A DNA stretch of 64,000 bases, taken from Actinoplanes italicus. Its GTDB lineage: Bacteria > Actinomycetota > Actinomycetes > Mycobacteriales > Micromonosporaceae. Position 1 is the first letter of the stretch, and each line of letters opens with the position of its first letter. Where the stretch lies: assembly GCF_003001815.1 (NCBI RefSeq), contig NZ_PVMZ01000029.1, positions 1 through 64,000 of the forward strand. The letters are read 5' to 3'. The position numbers were made by a program, and so were the translations under genes. The notes below the pieces were generated by a model. It was not told where the DNA came from, ran no database searches, and worked only from the letters and a program-made list of their open reading frames with translations. Shown here piece after piece: positions 35,901-42,414 of this stretch.

Positions 35901-36284
35901 GAGCTGGCGATGCGTGGAAGCACCGTCGAGTCCCGCGATGAGAAGCTCATGACGATCACGAACCCGAACAACAGGGCTTTCGACGCCTACGTCGACGACG
36001 TTCGCTCGGAGTTCAAATCGGTCGATGTCCATGATCGCGACAACTACATGGATCACATCAGATCCGCCAACAAGCAGCATGCGGTTCGGGTGTACTTCTG
36101 GACGGACGAGGACGACGATGCCGGCTTGATCCAGAGCGCTATGGCGGGGTATATGGGCAATGCCGACAAGCGGAAATACAAGCCGCTACGTGAGATTCAA
36201 GTAATGGGGGCGGTGGATGCTCCGCTGCAGGAGCTCAGTGACGATCTTGACTGCACCGGCTTCGACTGGTTTGAGAGTTGCTAG
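29913..36284 (+). CDS. Secreted Rhs-repeat polymorphic toxin with C-terminal PD-(D/E)xK-like nuclease
   Basis: A 2123-residue protein with a signal peptide (RRVAAGLAVLMACTFTPEIPAWA). It has a SpvB/TcB-like N-terminal barrel (PKVGLSYSSQSTDGRTVSTN) and many YD repeats (YDEAGNVTSA, YDDNGNTLSRP, YDGAGNRLIRK). The Rhs-associated core is GARQYDPVIGRFVSVDPVVDF, ending in SDPTG near residue 1851. The last 270 residues are the variable toxin: a helical linker, then FELAMRGSTVESRDEK with Glu1997, then Asp2024-x8-Glu2033-x-Lys2035 in AFDAYVDDVRSEFKSVD. This fits a PD-(D/E)xK nuclease like CdiA tRNases. The toxin end has lower GC, consistent with module exchange. Confidence 0.93.
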   Translation: MKMILVRRVAAGLAVLMACTFTPEIPAWAAEPDRPEQHVQDVFSVPGSPAEPRTTRPAPVKQFTPPKPVWPAAASAVVDLGGSATARATAAGRMAKAGSLPVSVAAAPGAASTSRAVAAPPGKVRVEMLDRARAQSSGAALAVRLSAADGAPAAGSVRVRIDHTAVASAYGAGWADRARLVRLDCDPAGDCRAEPLPTAKDASGVSAEVRLAAAGTVVAMAAGATGNSGDFAATSLSPSSTWSHGGSSGGFAWSYDVRTPPSLGGPQPKVGLSYSSQSTDGRTVSTNNQSSWFGEGFDWAPGYIERRYASCSEDMSGENNNTTKVWDQCWKTDNATMLLNGRSAELIYNSTDKRWHSRSEDGAYIERKIGAVNGDDGEAGADGDKGEHWIVTTSDGTKYHFGLNRLQGWTTDKAETNSVLTAPVYGNHPNEPCRKTAFADSSCMQAYRWSLDYVVDPHGNTMSYWYGKDESKYGRNKSETDLATYDRDGYLKRIEYGTHQRDKVAGVATDTVFTATKAPMQVVFTPADRCVTNCTDKANWQDTPADLECTTGKKCLNWSPTFWSNRRLQSITTKVWNAAAGDYRDVERWTLTHSFPDNGDGTPGSLWLSEIAHEGLLGTRTTVPNIVFTPVAMDNRVDTALQNGLRPMRRPRIDTIVTETGGKIDVNYKPAECVAGSLPTPETNTKRCYPVRWAPEDLGQEAGKEITDWFHKYVVDNVIENDATSRPTGSPLATTTTYAYLEGAAWRYSELDAFTKANRRTWNQFRGYGVVRTTIGEAGEQSVSETRYFRGMHGDRLNSDGGAKVVRITDSKNQAELDDLDEFAGMRREEITYNGLGTPISGAMDVPWMSAPTASRTTGTQTIHARFVSVGETRTWTALDGGRPDRWTRTQHEFDAHGAPARTTDHGDVARTGDERCTLTDFARNTVKWLTSYPSRVRQIALTCTEATRTGRILTEQDVVGDVRTSYDGEDWGVAPVQGEPTRIEELKSWANNTPQYLETKTMAYDDYGRITDMWDVADRRTGTAYTPSAGGPVTKVVVTNPALWTDTTEVDPMGNATAVIDVNKRTTTKKYDGLGRLTHVWLPGRSLSATPNYEHAYGINNTEASWVETKTLNPAGAQTTTIEFYDALLRVRQRQYTSATAGRIVSDTFYDSAGRAYLSWGPYHETTKPVERAVWLPSDGHDRIDIWNRTFFDGAGRATEQVQYSRLTETWRTSTRHTGDRTTVIPPRGGTATATVVDAAGNTVERRQYHNRDLTGGYDRTTYEYDRKGKQTAVRVKATETAETVWTFGYDLRGRQTSADDPDKGLTTTRFDDEGRVTTVTDAEQRSLTYAYSDLLGRRTGLFDGTEATPARQLAAWGYDEVLDTAGNSISRGVETSSTRYAGGATGAAYKKAVTALDSAGRPTKNTITIPSTEAGLAGTYEYQTSYKADGSTATTRMPAIGGTGGLGVETLTNGYQHTGLPTTLATTLGSSYVVSTDYTAFGEVGLMSLRNASGRVTQIGNYYEEKTRRLNRIWTTREVNPATVSDVYFGYDEAGNVTSAAESSATAGAERQCFRYDHLARLTEAWTPNATDCAADPTVANLTGPAPYWTSWRFDAAGNRDTQIEHRTSAGERTTKYTYPAPSADLPHALSSVAVTDSGGTKTSSYAYDDNGNTLSRPAATGTQSLEWNTEGKLIKSTDSTGVTTYLYDGAGNRLIRKDPGGSTLYLPGQELRVNTSGQRQSCTRYYQHAGRTVAMRTLTGVTWLSGDHQGTAKVAIEAASQAFSLRRQDPYGNARGATTGTAWPAAMDKGLVGGTLDNSGLTHLGARQYDPVIGRFVSVDPVVDFNDPVQMHGYGYANHSPVTLSDPTGLKPIGAYDEELPPNNTGGQLDRNKDGHKKNPWSSDAEERRATANNAERDRIRQLRKRQIMEGQFGIRARLEELVDVDKSMRSSGQRGNGLLRLLGEVVEDWTEDKMVEYLVDKALENIDEGRHEPGEEAKGNVAFNDVEFKIAFELAMRGSTVESRDEKLMTITNPNNRAFDAYVDDVRSEFKSVDVHDRDNYMDHIRSANKQHAVRVYFWTDEDDDAGLIQSAMAGYMGNADKRKYKPLREIQVMGAVDAPLQELSDDLDCTGFDWFESC

Positions 36285-37072
36285 TGCCAGAGCCTGAAAT
36301 CGATGCGCTCGGCTTGGCCGGCATGCGCGAGGCTGTGCTGCCCTCGGGCGTCCGGTTGCTGAGCGGGAAAATCCCGCCGGGACAGCACGACGCGGTCTGG
36401 CGGAGGCTTCTGGACCATCATCCGGCGACGGGTTGGTATCCGGTGCTGGGCCAGGACGTCGAATCGGCTGCCGTACGGGCGGCTCAATTTCCGGCTGACG
36501 TTCAGGGACCGGAGGCGCTGGTCGCGGCTCGTGCGGCCGACCCGGTCGAGCGAATGCGGATACTCCACCAATCGGCTCTTGAGGAGACGACGGAGGAGTG
36601 CGACGAGGAGGAGGCGTCCGAGTGGTACGCCGCCTACGATCCGGCGACCGTCGTGGCGAGATTCGATGCTGTGAGCCCACCGGCTCGAGGTGTGCATCGG
36701 GAGACGGACGGCCACCCCCCGACTCAGGTGCTTCTGGTGGAGGCCGCTCAGGGGTACGAGGTGCCGGTTCTCGTGCCGGGGCTGATCCACCCGAACTGGT
36801 ACGGCGGCCCGTCCTATCCGTCGCTGATCCCGGAGGACCATCTGGCGGTTCTACGACTCTGGCATGAGCGGCACGGCGCGGAGCTGTACTACGCGGGTGG
36901 GACGTCCCTGGAGCTCTCCGTGGCACGGCCGCCGACGACGAAGGCCGAGGTGGCACGCTGTGCGGTCGAGCAATCGGTCTACTGCCACGACCTGCTGGGC
37001 ATCTTCGGTAAGCCGGCAGACGTGGCCGTCAAGCAGGTGAGCAATCACCACTGGTCCTTCTGGTGGGACTGA
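36284..37072 (+). CDS. DUF4253 protein, candidate immunity factor for the Rhs toxin
   Basis: A 262-residue cytosolic, acidic protein. The C-terminal half has the DUF4253 pattern: LRLWHERHGAELYYAGGTSLELSVARPPTTKAEVARCAVEQSVYCHDLLG. Its GTG start shares a base with the toxin stop (TAGTG), so it is made as the toxin is finished, as expected for an immunity partner. The location right after the variable toxin end and the acidic patch (EETTEECDEEEASEW) against a basic nuclease support this. Direct proof is lacking. A very strong terminator closes the unit. Confidence 0.8.
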   Translation: MPEPEIDALGLAGMREAVLPSGVRLLSGKIPPGQHDAVWRRLLDHHPATGWYPVLGQDVESAAVRAAQFPADVQGPEALVAARAADPVERMRILHQSALEETTEECDEEEASEWYAAYDPATVVARFDAVSPPARGVHRETDGHPPTQVLLVEAAQGYEVPVLVPGLIHPNWYGGPSYPSLIPEDHLAVLRLWHERHGAELYYAGGTSLELSVARPPTTKAEVARCAVEQSVYCHDLLGIFGKPADVAVKQVSNHHWSFWWD

Positions 37073-37073
37073 C

Positions 37074-37115
37074 GGTTCCGCCCCGCCGCACCGCGAGGTG
37101 CGGCGGGGCGGAACC
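37074..37115. terminator. Strong bidirectional terminator
   Basis: Perfect 19-bp stem: arms 37074-37092 and 37097-37115 with a GCGA tetraloop, between the convergent immunity and aminotransferase genes. It is the longest perfect hairpin of this type in the window. Confidence 0.88.
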
Positions 37116-37136
37116 CCTGCATGAGACCGGCGGACG

Positions 37137-38342
37137 CTACTGGCGGTAGTTGGCCAGGAAGGAGCGGAGCCGCCCGATCGCGTCGTTCAGCACGTCTACC
37201 GGAGCGAGGTACACCACCCGTACATGATCCGGGGTGTCGATGTTGAATCCGGTCCCGTGGGAGAGCAGCAGGTGCTTCTGCTCCAGCAGGTCGATGATCA
37301 GGCGCTCGTCGTCGCGGATCTTGTGGACGGCCGGGTCGAGGCGGGCGAAGAGGTAGAGCGCGCCCTCCGGCTTGACGCAGTCGACGCCGGGGATCGTGGT
37401 CAGCGCCCGCCAGGCGTGTTCGCGCTGCTCGTAGAGGCGGCCGCCGGGCACGATGAGCGCGTTGATGCTCTGGTAGCCGCCGAGCGCGGTCTGGATCGCG
37501 TGCTGGGCCGGCACGTTCGGGCACAGGCGCATGTTGGCCAGCAGCTGAAGGCCCTCGAGGTAGTCGGTGTCGCGCCCGCTGAAGCCGGTGATCGCCAGCC
37601 ACCCGGAGCGGAACCCGGCCGCCCGGTGCGTCTTCGACAACCCACCCATGCTGATCATCGGTACGTCCGGGGCCAGCGCCGCCGCGGTGTGGTGCACGGC
37701 GCCGTCGAAGACGATCTGGTCGTAGATCTCGTCGGTGAACACCAGCAGCCCGTGCCGTCGGGCCAGGTCGAGCATGCCCTCCAGGATCTCCCGTGAGTAC
37801 ACGGCGCCGGTCGGGTTGTTCGGGTTGATGATCACCATGGCGCGGGTGTTCGGGCCGATGCTGGCGGCGAGATGCTCCAGGTCGGGCTGCCAGCCGTTGC
37901 TCTCGTCGCAGCGGTAGTGCACGGCCCGGCCGCCGCACAGCGACACCGCGCCGGTCCACAGCGGGTAGTCGGGGCTCGGCACCAGCACCTCGTCGCCTGT
38001 GTCGAGCAGCGCCTGCAGGCACATCACGATCAGCTCGGAGACGCCGTTGCCGAGCATCACGTCTTCCGGCTGCACATCGGTGGCACCCTGGATCTGATAC
38101 TTCTGGGCGACCGCGACCCGCGCCGAGTAGATGCCGCGGGCGTCGCTGTAACCCTGCGCGTTGCCGAGATTGTGGACCACGTCGGCGATGATCGGCTCGG
38201 GCGTCGCCAGACCCCACGGCGCGGGGTTGCCGATGTTCAGTTTGATGATCTTGTGACCGGCGTCCTCGAGCGCCTGGGCGCGGCGCAGCACCGGCCCGCG
38301 AATGTCGTACCGGACAGCCTTGAGCCGTTGCGCCTGCTTCAC
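37137..38342 (-). CDS. alaA: Class I/II pyridoxal-phosphate aminotransferase (AlaA-like)
   Basis: A 401-residue fold-type I aminotransferase. It likely makes alanine from pyruvate and glutamate. Motifs: KLNIGNPAPWGLATPEPI near the start, GNGVSELIVMCLQALLDTGDEVLVPSPDYPLWT, INPNNPTGAVYS, FTDEIYDQIVFDG with the PLP-facing Asp/Tyr, and MISMGGLSKTHRAAGFRSGW with the PLP Lys. The C-terminal FNIDTPDHVRVVYLAP contains the substrate Arg. The sequence matches AlaA/YfbQ-type enzymes best; other substrates are possible. The symbol is a family guess. Confidence 0.9.
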   Translation of the reverse strand: MKQAQRLKAVRYDIRGPVLRRAQALEDAGHKIIKLNIGNPAPWGLATPEPIIADVVHNLGNAQGYSDARGIYSARVAVAQKYQIQGATDVQPEDVMLGNGVSELIVMCLQALLDTGDEVLVPSPDYPLWTGAVSLCGGRAVHYRCDESNGWQPDLEHLAASIGPNTRAMVIINPNNPTGAVYSREILEGMLDLARRHGLLVFTDEIYDQIVFDGAVHHTAAALAPDVPMISMGGLSKTHRAAGFRSGWLAITGFSGRDTDYLEGLQLLANMRLCPNVPAQHAIQTALGGYQSINALIVPGGRLYEQREHAWRALTTIPGVDCVKPEGALYLFARLDPAVHKIRDDERLIIDLLEQKHLLLSHGTGFNIDTPDHVRVVYLAPVDVLNDAIGRLRSFLANYRQ

Positions 38343-38386
38343 CCGGTCACTCTCCCACGTCGCCGACGGACCCCGCGACAGAGAAC

Positions 38387-38956
38387 CTACCCGCCGAAGA
38401 TCAGATCGAGCTGCGCGTCGAGCGCCGCCCGCGCCTCGTCGGGGGTGTACTGCCCACCGAGCAGGTAGACCCCAAGCCCCTCCATCTGGGCGAGCAGGCC
38501 ACGGGCCGCGATCTCCTCATGTCGTACGGGCAGCAGGCTCCCGATGAAGCCGGCCATCTGCGCTGTCTCCTCCCGCAGCACCGCCGAAGCCGTCGGCCGC
38601 ACCGCCGTGTAGGCCAGGAACGCCAGCGCCACCCGGCCGTCGGCCCGGCTCTCGTCGTCCAGTGGCAGCAGCGTCGTGATGATCGTGCGCAGCAGCTCGC
38701 GGGGCGCCGGAGTGTCGCCCAGCGCGGCGACCGCCTCGGTGACCCGCACCTGGTTGCGTTCGCGGACGACCTCCATCGCGAACGTCATCATCTCGTCCTT
38801 GGTGCGGAAGTAGTGCTGCACCATCCCGGCCGACACCCCGGCCTCGGCGGCCACGTGCCGCAGACTCACCGCTTCCAGCCCCTGCTCGGCGGCGACCCGC
38901 ATCAGCGCGTCGGCGATCCGCGTGCGGCGCTCCAGCCGGTCCACCTTCTTGGGCAT
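38387..38956 (-). CDS. TetR family transcriptional regulator
   Basis: About 189 residues. The helix-turn-helix is RTRIADALMRVAAEQGLEAVSLRHVAAEAGVSAGMVQHYFRTKDEMMTFAMEVV; the rest is a helical ligand-binding domain. Starts at 38956 (MPKKVDR) or 38965 (MYSMPKK) are possible. The facing DinB-like gene begins only about 10 bp away, so both promoters must overlap inside or near the coding starts, and the regulator very likely controls its neighbour and itself. Confidence 0.9.
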   Translation of the reverse strand: MPKKVDRLERRTRIADALMRVAAEQGLEAVSLRHVAAEAGVSAGMVQHYFRTKDEMMTFAMEVVRERNQVRVTEAVAALGDTPAPRELLRTIITTLLPLDDESRADGRVALAFLAYTAVRPTASAVLREETAQMAGFIGSLLPVRHEEIAARGLLAQMEGLGVYLLGGQYTPDEARAALDAQLDLIFGG

Positions 38957-38966
38957 GGAGTACATG

Positions 38967-39551
38967 ATGAGGCACGTGACATCGATGAATGCGGACGACC
39001 TCGACACCGCGGTCGCGGAGATGCTGGAGCTGCTGCTGCCGCTTCGACATCACGATTGGGATGTACGGGCCGGCGAGCTGGACTGGACCTGCCGCGAGAC
39101 GGCGGCACACGTGGCACACGACCTGACCGCCTACGCCACCCAGCTGACCTCGCGCGCCGACGACGCGTACCTGCCCCTGGACCTGGAGGTCCACCCCGGC
39201 ACCGCCCCGGGTGGGGTGCTGCGGATCGTCGCCGCCTGCGCCGGCCTGCTGGGCGCCGCGTTGCGTACCGCCGCCCCCGGCACGCGGGCCTGGCACTGGG
39301 GTCCGACCGATCCGTCCGGGTTCGCGGCCCTCGGCGTCAACGAGACCCTGATCCACACGTGGGACATCGCCCAGGGTCTGGGCCTGACCTGGACCCCGCC
39401 GCCGGACCTGTGCACCGCCGTGCTGGACCGCCTGTTCCCGGACGCCCCACCCGGCGACCCGGTCCAGGCCCTCCTCTGGTCCACCGGCCGGATCGCCCTC
39501 CCCGGCCGTCCCCGCCTGACCGGCTGGAAGCTGAAGGCCGCCCTGTCCTGA
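38967..39551 (+). CDS. DinB/maleylpyruvate isomerase-like (mycothiol-dependent) protein
   Basis: A 194-residue four-helix protein of the DinB/MDMPI family (TIGR03083-like), which often uses mycothiol. Helix 1 ends in LLLPLRHHDWDVRAGELDWTCRETAAHVAHDLTAYATQLTSRADD, with the His residues that bind metal (the last in the TAAHVAHDL segment). A third His is in NETLIHTWDIAQGL. The ATG at 38967 is chosen because GGAG lies 6 nt upstream; ATG 38985 is also possible. No N-terminal or C-terminal extra domain is present. The reaction is unknown. Confidence 0.85.
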   Translation: MRHVTSMNADDLDTAVAEMLELLLPLRHHDWDVRAGELDWTCRETAAHVAHDLTAYATQLTSRADDAYLPLDLEVHPGTAPGGVLRIVAACAGLLGAALRTAAPGTRAWHWGPTDPSGFAALGVNETLIHTWDIAQGLGLTWTPPPDLCTAVLDRLFPDAPPGDPVQALLWSTGRIALPGRPRLTGWKLKAALS

Positions 39552-39576
39552 CGCCTCACCGCCCCGAGGCCACCCC

Positions 39577-39670
39577 GCCGCCCGCTCGTTCGCCGCCCGC
39601 TCGTTCGCCGCCGCTCGCCGCCGCCCGCCGCTCGCTCGCCGCTGCCCGCCAGCCGCCCGCCGCCGCGCGC
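39577..39670. repeat. Low-complexity CGCC/CTCG-rich tract
   Basis: Starts with a perfect tandem of GCCGCCCGCTCGTTC (39577-39591, 39592-39606) and decays into mixed GCCGCC/GCTCGC runs. It lies between the DinB and methyltransferase genes and holds no gene. Confidence 0.6.
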
Positions 39671-39685
39671 TTCAAATGTGGCGAT

Positions 39686-39779
39686 GTGTGGCTGGGGGGT
39701 GGGCGTGGGTCACCACGCTGCTGGTCTGGCTGGGTTGTGTGGTGGGGTGTGGCTCGCGGGTGGGCGTGGGTCACCACGC
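39686..39779. repeat. Two 33-bp direct repeats (61 bp apart)
   Basis: Copies at 39686-39718 and 39747-39779 differ by only two bases and share GGGTGGGCGTGGGTCACCAC. The second copy runs over the stop codon (TGA at 39771-39773 on the minus strand) of the methyltransferase gene, so its last codons may have been rewritten by the repeat. Confidence 0.75.
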
Positions 39780-40505
39780 CGGCGGTCGCACCGGTGATTG
39801 TCGGCTGGGTGAGGTGGGCAGGGTGGTCCAGGCGCACTCGGTGACGTAGGGCAACGCGAAGGTGTCACGGCCGAGCAGTGCCGGGTGGGTGGCCAGCAAC
39901 TGGCGGACCTGGGCGAGTACGGCCGCCCGCTCGTCGGCCGGGAGCAGGATCATCGCGCTGCGGGAGCCGGCGAGGCCGAGCAGGCCGGTGGCGGTGAGCG
40001 TCTGGCTCCAGCGGAACCAGGTACGTGTCAACGGCCCGAACGGCGGTCCGAGCCGGGGTCCGGCGTCGGGGCCGGCGCCGCCGAGGATCTCGCCGAGGCG
40101 GGCCACCCAGTCGGCGCTCTCGTCACGGATGTTGCGGATCAGGCCGAGCCGTCCGCCGGGGGTCAGGACCCGGGCGATCTCGGGAAGGGCGCGGTGCGGG
40201 TGGGGCCACTGCCAGGCCTCGGCGATCAGGACGACGTCGGCCGAGGCGTCCGGCAGCGGGATCCGGTCGGTGTCGCCGCGGTGCACGGGAACCTCGGGGT
40301 GAGCGCGGCGCAGTTCGGAGAGCATCGCGCCGGACGGGTCGACGGCCACCACGTCGAGTCCGCGGGCCCGTAGCTGCCGGGTCAGGCGGCCGGTCCCGGC
40401 GCCGAGGTCGAGGACCCGCGGCGCACCGTCGGGGAGGAGCCAGTCGAGGGCCTCGGCCGGGTAGGTCGCCTGCCCGCTGCCGGGTGCACCGCCGAGATCC
40501 CGCAC
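39771..40505 (-). CDS. Class I SAM-dependent methyltransferase
   Basis: A 244-residue Methyltransf_11-type enzyme. Motif I is VLDLGAGTGRLTRQLRARG, then VVAVDPSGAMLSELRRAHPEVPVHRGDTDRIPLPDASADVVLIAEAWQWPHPHRALPEIARVLTPGGRLGLI. The substrate is unknown. The C-terminal tail (TSPSRQSPVRPPAW) is low-complexity and overlaps a direct repeat, so the true ancestral end may have been a little earlier. Confidence 0.88.
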   Translation of the reverse strand: MRDLGGAPGSGQATYPAEALDWLLPDGAPRVLDLGAGTGRLTRQLRARGLDVVAVDPSGAMLSELRRAHPEVPVHRGDTDRIPLPDASADVVLIAEAWQWPHPHRALPEIARVLTPGGRLGLIRNIRDESADWVARLGEILGGAGPDAGPRLGPPFGPLTRTWFRWSQTLTATGLLGLAGSRSAMILLPADERAAVLAQVRQLLATHPALLGRDTFALPYVTECAWTTLPTSPSRQSPVRPPAW

Positions 40506-40623
40506 GCGATGATCATAACCAGCATTGTCCTAGGACGCCTTAGCGGGTGTGACGTGTTTCAGATGCCCGTGCAGCGGGCATCAGTTGATCAACGGCAACG
40601 AAGACGGCCAGGAGGGTTGACGC

Positions 40624-40815
40624 ATGAGCTTCACCGACAAGGTCAAGAACAAGGCCGAGGAACTGACCGGCAAGGCGAAGCAGGGCATCGGTGAGGCGAC
40701 CGACAACGAGCGCCTCTATGCCGAGGGCCAGGCGCAGGAGACGGCGGCGCACGCCAAGCAGGCCGGCGAGCACGTCAAGGACGCCGGTCGGGACGTTCGC
40801 GACGCCATCCGCTGA
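40624..40815 (+). CDS. CsbD family stress protein
   Basis: A 63-residue highly charged, helix-forming protein with no membrane segment. It begins SFTDKVKNKAEELTGKAKQGIGEATDNERLYAEGQAQE, the CsbD signature. Family members are induced by general stress; their mechanism is unknown. GGAGG lies 7 nt before the ATG. A direct repeat and a strong terminator follow. Confidence 0.93.
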   Translation: MSFTDKVKNKAEELTGKAKQGIGEATDNERLYAEGQAQETAAHAKQAGEHVKDAGRDVRDAIR

Positions 40816-40854
40816 GCCGCGGAGCAGAAACCGACCGTTAGGCCGCGGAGCAGA
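40816..40854 (+). repeat. Direct repeat GCCGCGGAGCAGA after csbD
   Basis: The 13-mer occurs at 40816-40828, immediately after the csbD stop, and again at 40842-40854 (26-bp period), just before the terminator. Confidence 0.7.
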
Positions 40855-40868
40855 CACCGCGGGTCAGA

Positions 40869-40908
40869 ACGAAGCAGGGGAAGCGCACCAGCGCTTCCCC
40901 TGCTTCGT
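40869..40908. terminator. Bidirectional terminator between csbD and kamA
   Basis: 18-bp perfect stem (40869-40886 with 40891-40908) and ACCA loop, between convergent genes. Inner arm sequence GGGGAAGCGC/GCGCTTCCCC. Confidence 0.88.
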
Positions 40909-40920
40909 GTCGTCGACGGG

Positions 40921-42279
40921 TCAGTCCGAGGCCTGCTGCTTGCGCCACCAGGCCTGGCCCGAGGCCGGGAGCGTGTCGATCGGGTCGTAGTAGGCGTACA
41001 GCTTGGAGAGAGCCTCGCTGTCGCCGGCCTCGATGGACGTGCGGTAGTTCTTGGTCCAGTAGGAGATGCCGTGCTCGCGGTCGTAGTCGGCGATCATGTG
41101 CACCCAGCGCTTGCCGACGAACGGCACGTCGCAGACGATCCGCGGGGTCGCGTATCCGGGCAGGTAGCCCATCAGGTCGTGCTGCAGCTGCTGGGCCTCG
41201 TGGACGGCGACGCGCCAGTGCTCGGCGTTGGGGATCATGTCGCACATGTAGAAGTAGTACGGCAGGATCCCGGCCTCGCCCTGCAGCGCGAAGCACAGGT
41301 CGAGCAGGTCGGGGGCGGTGGCGTTGACGCCGCGCATCAGGACGCCCTGGTTGCGGACGTCACGGACACCGACTTCGAGGAGGGTACGCACAGCGCGCGC
41401 CACCAGCGGTGTCAGTGAGTTCACGTGGTTGACGTGGGTGTGCACGGCCAGGTTGACGCCGCGCCGTTCGGCGGTGACGGCGACCCGGTGCATGCCCTCG
41501 ACCACGTCGTCCTGCAGCCAGTGCTGGGGGAGTCCCATGAGCGCCTTGGTGGCGAGCCGGATGTCACGGACGGTCGGGACCGACAACAGCCCCATGAGGT
41601 ACGCCTCGAGCTGTTTCCACGGCACGTTGGCCACGTCGCCGCCGGAGACGACGACGTCGCGCACGCCTGGGTGCTCTTTCAAATACCGCAGGTGGGCCTC
41701 GTAGCGGTCGACCGGCTTCTGGAGGAGCTTGAGTTTGGCGACCGTGGGGGTGCTGTTGCCGACCAGGTCCATCCGGGTGCAGTGCCCGCAGTACTGGGGG
41801 CAGGTGGAGAGCAGCTCGGCGAGCACCTTGGTGGGGTAGCGGTGGGTGAGGCCCTCGGCGACCCACATGTCGTGTTCGTGCAGGGAGTCTCGGGTGGCGT
41901 GCGGGTGTGACGGCCAGGCCGGGTGGCGGTCGCTGGCGACCGGGATCATGTAGTTGCGGACCGGGTCGGCGAGGAACGACGCGGTGTCCGGTGTCCGGCC
42001 GGGGACCATCGTGTTGATCATCTGGGGCGGGATGAGCATGGACATCGTCGCGTGCTGCTTCTGGTCGGTCTCGAGGTCGGTGTAGAAGCTCTCGTCGACG
42101 AGGTCGCCGAGGACCGTACGCAGCTGCTTGATGTTCTTGACGCAGTTGACCCGCTGCCATTGCGCGGACTGCCACTGTGCCGCCGTCACGTCGCGCCAGC
42201 CGGGGAACCGGGTCCAGTCCGGCTCGATCAGCTCGCGCCGCTGGTACTCGTACGGCTGGCCGGCCTCGTTGTCGGTCAC
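40921..42279 (-). CDS. kamA: Lysine 2,3-aminomutase (radical SAM)
   Basis: Converts L-lysine to L-beta-lysine with a [4Fe-4S] cluster, SAM and PLP; the first step of lysine fermentation. The 452-residue protein has the radical SAM motif CPQYCGHC within ELLSTCPQYCGHCTRMDLVG, the SAM-binding VSGGDVANV strand and a C-terminal PLP region. The N-terminal helical start DWTRFPGWRDVTAAQWQSAQWQRVNCVKNIKQL is typical of KamA. It is divergent from the remaining kam genes. EpmB and glutamate 2,3-aminomutase are unlikely given length and gene context. Confidence 0.93.
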   Translation of the reverse strand: MTDNEAGQPYEYQRRELIEPDWTRFPGWRDVTAAQWQSAQWQRVNCVKNIKQLRTVLGDLVDESFYTDLETDQKQHATMSMLIPPQMINTMVPGRTPDTASFLADPVRNYMIPVASDRHPAWPSHPHATRDSLHEHDMWVAEGLTHRYPTKVLAELLSTCPQYCGHCTRMDLVGNSTPTVAKLKLLQKPVDRYEAHLRYLKEHPGVRDVVVSGGDVANVPWKQLEAYLMGLLSVPTVRDIRLATKALMGLPQHWLQDDVVEGMHRVAVTAERRGVNLAVHTHVNHVNSLTPLVARAVRTLLEVGVRDVRNQGVLMRGVNATAPDLLDLCFALQGEAGILPYYFYMCDMIPNAEHWRVAVHEAQQLQHDLMGYLPGYATPRIVCDVPFVGKRWVHMIADYDREHGISYWTKNYRTSIEAGDSEALSKLYAYYDPIDTLPASGQAWWRKQQASD

Positions 42280-42311
42280 CGGTTCCTCCCTCTTTCGGTT
42301 CGGATCAAGCT

Positions 42312-42328
42312 ACCGGAGAATCTCCGGT
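42312..42328. promoter_or_regulatory. Inverted repeat ACCGGAG-AAT-CTCCGGT between kamA and kdd
   Basis: Perfect 7-3-7 palindrome (42312-42318, 42322-42328) in the 135-bp divergent region, 33 bp from the kamA start. This suggests one regulator controls both halves of the cluster. No regulator gene lies in the cluster itself. Confidence 0.55.
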
Positions 42329-42414
42329 CTAGTAACCATGTATACGCAGGATTTACGGTGAAGGCAGCTCTGTGAGAGTGTTTTTAACGCGTGGAGATCG
42401 TGAGGAGCTTGAGC

